Assembly: GCA_023421115.1 (NCBI GenBank)
Contig: JAEZUI010000270.1
Coordinates: forward strand, 12,927-76,926
Length of the DNA: 64,000 nucleotides
From: Bacillota bacterium
GTDB taxonomy: Bacteria > Bacillota > Clostridia > Acetivibrionales > Acetivibrionaceae
Reading direction: 5' to 3'
The translations under genes were made by a program, and so were the position numbers. The first letter of the stretch is position 1. Each line of letters opens with the position of its first letter. Shown here in pieces: positions 58,412 through 64,000 of the stretch. The notes beneath the pieces were generated by a model that had not been told where the DNA came from, searched no databases, and saw only the letters and a program-made list of their open reading frames with translations.

Positions 58412-59488
58412 TTATTTAGTTTCCTTCATTAATGCTAGGATTGTTGATTTGTTGTGAATTACAATTTTGCCATTTTGTAGGGTTGTAATTTCTCCAATGG
58501 AAAGAGTGCCCTCAACCCGAAATTTTAATTTATTTTGTATATTTGAAAGTTCGTTCTCAAAACGGTCTTCTAAAAACATAGCTCTTGATATGCAATCAAA
58601 AAGCATTGGGGTATATTTATCAGGGGCATTTTCCGAACATTGCTCGGCAATTCGCATGGAGGAAGCAAGAAGTGTGTCAACATCTCCTTTAAGTATATAG
58701 AGTTCACTTCCTTCGGGGATATGTGCAACACATGTAATTTCACCATCTTCATTTACATTTATGGGATCTCTCACAATAATACTTCCATTATCCTCTCGAA
58801 TCCCGAAGGGATGGTCTTTCGCAAACATAAAAAAATCCGACTTGTACAATGTAATTCTTTCTATATCTTCGATAGCAGATTTATACACATCAAATGCGTT
58901 ATAATTATCTAATTGACCTAGTGTGTTATTTACTGTTTTTGTAGCAATAAAAGGGCCTTCTAGCCTTTTCCATCCATGTTCTACTGCAAAGCAAGAACGG
59001 GTTTTTACAATGCAAACATAAAGAGCATTTTCATACATTCCTTTGTTGTCAAATATGCACTTTCTATGGGTTAAATCATAGAAGCCTGCTCCGCCTCCTA
59101 TGTATGTTACATTATTCCCTACTTTTTGAGTAAGAGTATCTGTCAACTCTTTCATTTGATTTGAAAGCCCGTCAACTAGTACGAAAGCTGTACAATCCTT
59201 AAATTTTTCGGGTTCTGCATCTATACGCATCAAAAACGGAAAAACTAATGAACAATAAACGGGCTGATGTTTTTGAAGAATAAATCCGGAGCGTTTACTC
59301 TTATTTCCAACGAGAAGACTTGGATAAATTCCACCAAAGAATGTTATATTTTTGCTATTCAAATAATTGGACACTTCAGGAACGCTTTCCGAAGAGTTAT
59401 CACCTACTAGAATCATCAATTGTTCCAAAGGATTAATATCAATACTTTCAACATAAGATTTAAGTTGTGGTAAGGTTTCAAAATACAT
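58412..59488 (-). CDS. FIST-domain sensory protein
   Basis: The 358-residue protein has a FIST_N fold (about 15-215; FFGGIYPSLLVG, VTYIGGGAGFYD, with FAVEHGWKRLEGPFIAT at its end) and a FIST_C domain (about 225-345; FFMFAKDHPFGIRED, DGEITCVAHIPEGSELYI). FIST proteins are soluble ligand-sensing modules, often paired with histidine kinases, GGDEF proteins or chemoreceptors. The ATG at 59488 has AGGAGG seven bases upstream, so I chose it over the ATG at 59506. Its position just before the chemoreceptor gene suggests a shared pathway, perhaps cytoplasmic ligand sensing linked to motility. Confidence 0.85.
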   Translation of the reverse strand: MYFETLPQLKSYVESIDINPLEQLMILVGDNSSESVPEVSNYLNSKNITFFGGIYPSLLVGNKSKRSGFILQKHQPVYCSLVFPFLMRIDAEPEKFKDCTAFVLVDGLSNQMKELTDTLTQKVGNNVTYIGGGAGFYDLTHRKCIFDNKGMYENALYVCIVKTRSCFAVEHGWKRLEGPFIATKTVNNTLGQLDNYNAFDVYKSAIEDIERITLYKSDFFMFAKDHPFGIREDNGSIIVRDPINVNEDGEITCVAHIPEGSELYILKGDVDTLLASSMRIAEQCSENAPDKYTPMLFDCISRAMFLEDRFENELSNIQNKLKFRVEGTLSIGEITTLQNGKIVIHNKSTILALMKETK

Positions 59489-59650
59489 TATCAAGCCTCC
59501 TATCATTCCTAGTTAATGAAAAGCGTGATTTATCAAAGCAATCTTCTGTACAAAATAATTCCTTATTTATTTTACTATTTATGTTAATTTCCAATCCTCT
59601 TGAATTCTATATCGTACAAGTTATATAGGAACTTAATAGTAAATTGAGCT

Positions 59651-59787
59651 TTATACTATCTTAATATCCCTGCTGATGCCGCAATTCTCTCTTTTATATT
59701 TGTTCCTCTTAAGATTTCATCAATTGTACATATAATAAATCTATTTTGGGGCAAACCCTTTATAATCCGCTTCAAATATTAATTTGA
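59651..59787 (-). pseudogene. Duplicated internal fragment of the membrane MutS gene
   Basis: About 135 bases match 54030-54160 inside the MutS-related gene, at roughly 90 percent identity by eye, including the coding stretch for the DEILRGTNT Walker B motif. No start, stop or remaining MutS sequence is present. The rest of 59507-60060 holds no other gene; an AAGGAGG ribosome binding site at 60044-60050 belongs to the next small ORF. Confidence 0.8.
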
Positions 59788-60060
59788 TCATGTTATAACT
59801 AGTGCTGTAGTACCAACCTATAATACGTATGTACCATTTACAGAAATATACAACATCCTTATAATATAAATGTAAAGAATTTTTTGTTATGAAATAAAAG
59901 TCCCTAAAAATAGTGCTATTTTTTGTCTCTTTCATTATGTAATCAAGCATATTTCACTCTTTTCATGAATTGAAGTCAACTTCAACATCCTAGCTATAGA
60001 AAATCTTATTAAAAATTACTTTTAAGCGGTTAAGGGAGAAAACAAGGAGGCAAAGCTTAT

Positions 60061-60231
60061 ATGAATGATTTCTCACAACAATTGGAAAAAGAAATTGTAA
60101 AAAAGAACACAATTTTGAATTCCTATATTGAAAACCACTACTCTAATAAGGAACAAGTACATGACCTTGAATTAGAGCTCGACGAATTGCTTTATCAATA
60201 CTACAAGCTGCTTAGGTACAAAGCTGATTAA
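60061..60231 (+). CDS. Spo0E-like small protein (56 residues)
   Basis: ATG 60061 follows CAAGGAGGCAAAGCTTAT. The product is two predicted helices: LEKEIVKKNTILNSYIENHY and DLELELDELLYQYYKLL. The second matches the (S)xELDxLIxxYYK motif of Spo0E-type aspartyl-phosphate phosphatases, with the usual Ser not present. Such proteins dephosphorylate Spo0A and delay sporulation. It is short, and identification rests on the motif and size only. Confidence 0.6.
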   Translation: MNDFSQQLEKEIVKKNTILNSYIENHYSNKEQVHDLELELDELLYQYYKLLRYKAD

Positions 60232-60282
60232 AAGCTCTTAAGGCATATCATTTTATCTAATACATTCAAAAGACAAATAACG

Positions 60283-60328
60283 TATCGCAGCGGAAATCGA
60301 AATCAAAAGTAATAATTTCCGCTGCGAT
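60283..60328 (+). terminator. Hairpin downstream of the Spo0E-like gene
   Basis: 15-base perfect arms (60283-60297 and 60314-60328) enclose a 16-base loop, 51 bases past the stop. There is no clear T-tract. Confidence 0.6.
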
Positions 60329-60338
60329 AGCCCTATAA

Positions 60339-60409
60339 GGTGTTTCAAAAAAATTCATTAGTCAATATATATAGTTCCAATCCACTAAAATCAGCTTTTT
60401 TGAAACACC
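60339..60409. repeat. Dispersed repeat with terminal inverted arms
   Basis: GGTGTTTCAAAAAA (60339-60352) and its exact complement (60396-60409) flank about 43 bases. The left 47 bases recur in inverse orientation at 46571-46527, with TCATTAGTCAA and ATATAGTTCCAA in common. Short length, terminal inverted repeats and intergenic placement suggest a miniature mobile element or an old terminator family. Confidence 0.55.
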
Positions 60410-60571
60410 CATTGACCAGTTATTTTTTGGAATCACCTAAACTATAATTGATAATAAACATAATATTTCAAACTCGATAGTTTCAATAAATAATTCTCTT
60501 TAAATTTTTTGTATTAAAATATTCCCCTATCAGCATAAGATAGTATATAAGTTTAAGATGGGGGTATATTT

Positions 60572-61018
60572 ATGAAGGTACTTAATCCTGATAAGTTGAG
60601 TGTAGAATACAGGCAAGGCGTTTCTCCTACAGAACCAATTATTGGCCGCAAGTATACTTTAACACACTCAGATGTAACAGCACAGTTATTCCTTACAATA
60701 AGTGTATATTTTGCTTATGACAAAATCAATGCTACAAGAGATGAAGTGTTTGCAGAATGGGGAATAATTAACGGTAATACTTTGCTTTATGTATATGTTT
60801 CCATAGATGGACCATCCGGCCCTTCAGCAGCTCCTATACGTAATACCATTTTCAGAAGAGAATTACCCTTAGCTTTAGAGGCTATAAGATATGGTGATAA
60901 CAAGCTTTTTATTACTCATCCAGAGTTAGACAATGCACAAATTTGGGTGCATTTCAATTCAGCCAATCCAGACTATAACAAGTTTGAAAAATGGGGTGTT
61001 CTTTCAGATTATAAATAA
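60572..61018 (+). CDS. Staygreen-family protein
   Basis: The 148-residue protein begins MKVLNPDKLSVEYRQGVSPT and contains GRKYTLTHSDVTAQLFLTI, DEVFAEW and HPELDNAQIWVHF, matching the staygreen family throughout. Plant homologues act in chlorophyll breakdown (Mg-dechelation); bacterial relatives have shown Mg-dechelatase activity on chlorophyll-type substrates, and their native role is unclear. No tetrapyrrole genes are nearby. ATG 60572 follows AAGATGGGGGTATATTT. It is probably monocistronic. Confidence 0.85.
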   Translation: MKVLNPDKLSVEYRQGVSPTEPIIGRKYTLTHSDVTAQLFLTISVYFAYDKINATRDEVFAEWGIINGNTLLYVYVSIDGPSGPSAAPIRNTIFRRELPLALEAIRYGDNKLFITHPELDNAQIWVHFNSANPDYNKFEKWGVLSDYK

Positions 61019-61100
61019 TTATATATACCTTTTCTATTCCACACTTATATACCCCAACTCAAAAAAATGCAAACATTTCTTAATTTATCTAATTTTTTAC

Positions 61101-61128
61101 TCAAGCTCTTTGTTTATTTTTCCGATAA
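61101..61128 (+). promoter_or_regulatory. SigD (flagellar)-type promoter of the chemoreceptor gene
   Basis: TCAA (61101-61104) and TCCGATAA (61121-61128) are 16 bases apart, close to TAAA-N15-GCCGATAA, 37 bases before the TTG start. Confidence 0.55.
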
Positions 61129-61165
61129 ACAAGTCGACTATATTATTTCTTAGGGAGGAATTCTC

Positions 61166-63343
61166 TTGAATGGTACTAATTCTTCTAGAAGTTTTTTCAC
61201 ATCTGCCTTATCCCCATTTAGTAAAGTTTACGGAAAAGTTATAATAACGGCAACCAAGATTACCTCTCATATAGCATCAATATTTAGACTTATTAATATA
61301 AAAACGAGGCTTATAGTATTCTTTATATTATTATCAAGCTTACCTTTGGTTATATTGGGGTATTTCAGCTATATCAAATCTAGCACTGCAGTCGAAAATA
61401 AGATACAGTATTTTTCTAGTGAGCTATTTGCACAATCATCTCGAAATATACGACTTACAATGGATATTATAGAAGCAGGCTTTACTGAGTTAAAAAGCAA
61501 TAGAGACGCATTAGGTTACTTAAAACAATATAAGTTGGATAAAAACTCTTTACCGGATGTAAAGGTTGGGTTTAGAAAAATACTATCTGCCAAATTTACA
61601 GATGTGACTATAAATAACTGCAAAGGTTCCATTATTTACTCTGATGGAGAAGTTGTAGGAAGCAGCGTTACTTATCAAGTACTGAGAGATTTTAACATAC
61701 CGATAGAGAAATACATCGGCAAAGCCGAAGAAGCTAATGGCAAAAGTATATGGATAACAGAACAGTTGGGAAACAATCACGAAAGCTACATTTTAGTTCT
61801 CAGTCAAATTTATGACAATCTATCTTCAAATTCTTTAGGTACAATTATCGTAATCCTCGATAAAAATTTCTTTGCTGATGCATACAAAGCAGTTAGTATT
61901 ACAGAATCATCCGATTTGTTTATTGCAAACGCCGATGGCACAGTACTATCAAGTAATAATATAGACAAAATACCTTTATCTACTAAATACTCTAATTCGG
62001 ATGTTATTGAAAAAATCAATACTCAGGTAAACAAAAGCAAAACTCCAGACAAAAATCTCTGTCTTTCCAAAGGTAGTGTATATTCTATGTTAGGCGGCGC
62101 TAAATATATGTACTGCTATTCCTTGATTGAAAACACCGATTGGTACATTATAGGCACAATTCCCTACGAATATATCACTAAGGAATCTATAAATATCCGT
62201 ACAACGATAGTAAAAGTAGGAACTTTAATATTTATTCTTGCAATTTTACTATCTCTTGTCATATCTATGAGCATTCTTTCACCTCTCAACAATCTTCAAC
62301 AAATAATGAAGAATGCAAAAAACGGCGATTTAAATATGTGTATAAACGACAAATATACTGATGAAATATCCGGTTTAAGCAAAGACTTTGATGAAATGCT
62401 TAAACATATAAAAAGCCTTGTAACTAAAGTTAAGGAAGCATCGTGTCAGGTTTTAAATAGTGCAAAAGATGTTACAAAACTTTCAGTTTCATATTTAAAT
62501 TCATCAGAGCAAGTTGCGCAAAGTATGTCTCAAATTGCATTAGGAACTTCTGAGCAAGCAGCTAACAGCACAAATGCAGTTGACTTTGTAAACAAATTAT
62601 CTGATGATATTAGTAAAGTCGAACAAAACGTAGATTTATCTATTAAAATTATAGATAGCACAAAGCTACTTGGCGAACATGCCATGATTGCTGTTGAATC
62701 TCTAAATCAAAAATCTGTACAAACGGGATTGGTATCCGAAGAAATTGTAACTAATATAAATACATTGAATAACGATATGCAACAAATTGAAGAAATCATA
62801 AACTTTATAGGAAACATATCTAGCCAAACCAATCTACTTGCGCTAAATGCTGCAATTGAAGCTGCAAGAGCCGGAGAAGCCGGAAAAGGTTTTTCAGTAG
62901 TTGCTGAGCACATCAGAAAACTTGCGGAACAAACACAAGAAGCTTTAAAAACCATTAGTAAAGTAATTGACAATATACAGAAAAAAGCTGAATTCACTGC
63001 AAATTCTGCAAATAATACACAGTCAATTATTAAACAACAGCTAGAAGCGGTTGATCAAGCGAATACCTCTTTTAGGGCTATCCTTAAATCCATTGATGAA
63101 ATAAATAATTACATGGACAAATTTGGGGAATCGGTAAATGTAATTCTAACATCAAGGCAAAAAACCCTTAGTTCAATAAATGATATTTCTTCAGTTTCCC
63201 AACAAACTGCAGCAACAGTAGATCAAGTAACCGCAACTGCTCAGGATCAAATTTCAGGAATTGAAGAACTTTCAAAACAAGCTACTCTCCTTAATAAAAT
63301 GGCTCAGGCTCTTGACGAATCAATATCAATTTTTAGAATTTAA
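61166..63343 (+). CDS. Methyl-accepting chemotaxis protein with Cache sensor
   Basis: The 725-residue protein has an unusual 45-residue cytoplasmic N-terminus, transmembrane helices at about 47-67 and 350-372, an extracytoplasmic dCache-like sensor (about 70-345), HAMP (about 373-425) and a signalling domain (about 440-700) with SSQTNLLALNAAIEAARAG and FSVVAEHIRKLAEQT. Start is TTG 61166 behind TAGGGAGGAA. A SigD-like promoter lies upstream, tying expression to motility. The receptor likely reports an extracellular nutrient or signal; the ligand is unknown. A shared terminator follows. Confidence 0.9.
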   Translation: MNGTNSSRSFFTSALSPFSKVYGKVIITATKITSHIASIFRLINIKTRLIVFFILLSSLPLVILGYFSYIKSSTAVENKIQYFSSELFAQSSRNIRLTMDIIEAGFTELKSNRDALGYLKQYKLDKNSLPDVKVGFRKILSAKFTDVTINNCKGSIIYSDGEVVGSSVTYQVLRDFNIPIEKYIGKAEEANGKSIWITEQLGNNHESYILVLSQIYDNLSSNSLGTIIVILDKNFFADAYKAVSITESSDLFIANADGTVLSSNNIDKIPLSTKYSNSDVIEKINTQVNKSKTPDKNLCLSKGSVYSMLGGAKYMYCYSLIENTDWYIIGTIPYEYITKESINIRTTIVKVGTLIFILAILLSLVISMSILSPLNNLQQIMKNAKNGDLNMCINDKYTDEISGLSKDFDEMLKHIKSLVTKVKEASCQVLNSAKDVTKLSVSYLNSSEQVAQSMSQIALGTSEQAANSTNAVDFVNKLSDDISKVEQNVDLSIKIIDSTKLLGEHAMIAVESLNQKSVQTGLVSEEIVTNINTLNNDMQQIEEIINFIGNISSQTNLLALNAAIEAARAGEAGKGFSVVAEHIRKLAEQTQEALKTISKVIDNIQKKAEFTANSANNTQSIIKQQLEAVDQANTSFRAILKSIDEINNYMDKFGESVNVILTSRQKTLSSINDISSVSQQTAATVDQVTATAQDQISGIEELSKQATLLNKMAQALDESISIFRI

Positions 63344-63367
63344 ATGCAATAATTTCTCTGATATTAA

Positions 63368-63394
63368 CAAAAGCCGTATAAACTGCGGCTTTTG
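63368..63394. terminator. Bidirectional terminator between convergent genes
   Basis: CAAAAGCCG (63368-63376) and CGGCTTTTG (63386-63394) enclose nine bases, with A-run on one side and T-run on the other. It serves both the chemoreceptor and the DUF1667 gene. Confidence 0.8.
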
Positions 63395-63400
63395 CTCGAT

Positions 63401-63769
63401 CTATACCATCATTTTTTCCACTCGCCGAGTAGCAATAATATCTACACCTGTATTGAATATATCCTTATATATTATTTGCTGAAATTCAACTGGTGCTTTT
63501 ATCTCTATTGTTTTAAGAAATCGAACAATCTCCACCAATTTGTCTTTTGGGACAAGCTTGTTGCTTCGTACACTTACAAGAGGCAATACACCCTCTAGAA
63601 CTTTTACTGTAGAAGTCAGATTTCTAACAGGACTCAGCAACTCGTCACGTGCATATTGCACTCCTTTTGGGCATAGAGCATTTTTTACTGTTATTGTATC
63701 TTCATAGGTTACATCTAGTTTACACCCATTAGGACATACAATGCATATCATTTCTTTCTCAAGCTTCAT
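63401..63769 (-). CDS. DUF1667-domain protein of an oxidoreductase operon
   Basis: The 122-residue protein opens with CIVCPNGC (CxxCxxxC) and has a further Cys in ALCPKGVQYA, a likely metal or Fe-S site. The C-terminal half (VRSNKLVPKDKLVEIVRFLK) is the rest of DUF1667. The family is normally encoded directly after an FAD-dependent oxidoreductase with glycerol kinase and glycerol-3-phosphate dehydrogenase genes. The ATG overlaps the upstream gene by 11 bases, so coupling is expected. Confidence 0.85.
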   Translation of the reverse strand: MKLEKEMICIVCPNGCKLDVTYEDTITVKNALCPKGVQYARDELLSPVRNLTSTVKVLEGVLPLVSVRSNKLVPKDKLVEIVRFLKTIEIKAPVEFQQIIYKDIFNTGVDIIATRRVEKMMV

Positions 63770-64000
63770 TTATCTCCACCTCCACGCTCCCAACGCCATT
63801 GAGTTCTGATGCCTTAATGTTTATAACCACCATTTCGGAAGGATTCAGCTTTTTATATTTTAAAGACTTGATTAACCTTTCACCACTAGAAAAAGTCAAT
63901 TTTACATCTGCCCACTGCCTATCCACTCTCATTGAGAAAGCAACATCTTTCTTACCCGAAATAGTGTGCGGAACTACATAAAGGATACCCTTTCCAGCCT
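63759..64000 (-). CDS. C-terminal end of a FAD/NAD-dependent oxidoreductase, cut by the window edge
   Basis: Seventy-nine C-terminal residues run from the window edge to TGA 63761-63759. They include KGILYVVPHTISGKKDVAF and FSSGERLIKSLKYKK, the C-terminal beta domain of the oxidoreductases that precede DUF1667 genes. The nucleotide-binding motifs would be outside the window, so assignment rests on this tail and the DUF1667 partner. Confidence 0.6.
   Translation of the reverse strand, partial: AGKGILYVVPHTISGKKDVAFSMRVDRQWADVKLTFSSGERLIKSLKYKKLNPSEMVVINIKASELNGVGSVEVEINEA

Noticed and set aside
59741..59950. Minus-strand ORF of 69 codons
   Set aside because: It begins in unrelated intergenic sequence and enters the MutS fragment in the wrong frame.

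Overview
The window looks like a chromosomal segment of a motile, S-layer-bearing, low-G+C member of the Clostridia (Bacillota). The evidence is very AT-rich intergenic DNA, AGGAGG-type ribosome binding sites with frequent GTG and TTG starts, three C-terminal SLH domains on a giant exported protein, chemoreceptors (one behind a SigD-like promoter), a Spo0E-like small protein, and a FAD oxidoreductase/DUF1667 pair as found in clostridial glycerol-type operons. A relative of the cellulolytic clostridia is plausible, but species cannot be fixed from this sequence. No rRNA, tRNA, CRISPR array or intact transposase was seen.

Layout. (1) 1-16.2 kb is accessory and signalling DNA. It holds three ECF sigma/anti-sigma modules (247-1538, 9135-10977, 13283-16179), a lipoprotein, a membrane serine hydrolase, a two-gene AAA ATPase + RloB/TOPRIM-like pair that looks like an antiphage system, a TfoX-C protein, an ankyrin membrane protein and a DUF3592 protein. 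Between them lies a graveyard of duplicated gene 3' ends: the serine hydrolase/ankyrin convergent 3' junction occurs three times, TfoX 3' ends up to four times, plus a truncated C39-like peptidase and an in-frame chimeric fragment. (2) 16.5-28.9 kb is a signalling block: a 1730-aa Ser/Thr kinase-AAA-GAF-GGDEF protein, read divergently from two paralogous soluble hybrids (LacI-type sensor domain + histidine kinase) followed by a REC-GAF-GGDEF response regulator. Both GGDEF proteins keep an RxxD inhibitory site, so cyclic-di-GMP is the probable output. (3) 28.9-48.7 kb is a cell-surface block on the minus strand: a response regulator and 7TM-like histidine kinase, then a 1555-aa secreted LytM/M23 protein and, 4 bases on, a 4221-aa SLH-anchored giant. 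The giant has N-terminal Ig-like repeats and a roughly 1500-residue central array of a degenerate repeat I do not recognise. (4) 48.8-55.5 kb is DNA metabolism: an exonuclease-RecQ-UvrD triple fusion and a membrane-anchored MutS-like ATPase. (5) 55.7-64 kb holds a chemoreceptor with a FIST sensor protein, a Spo0E-like small ORF, a staygreen-family protein, a second chemoreceptor, and the end of an oxidoreductase/DUF1667 operon cut by the window edge.

Best candidates for something undescribed are the two-gene giant surface system (28985-46322) with its adjacent two-component system, the mosaic of captured gene 3' ends (1.7-11.3 kb), and the ATPase/RloB-like pair at 5249-7160.
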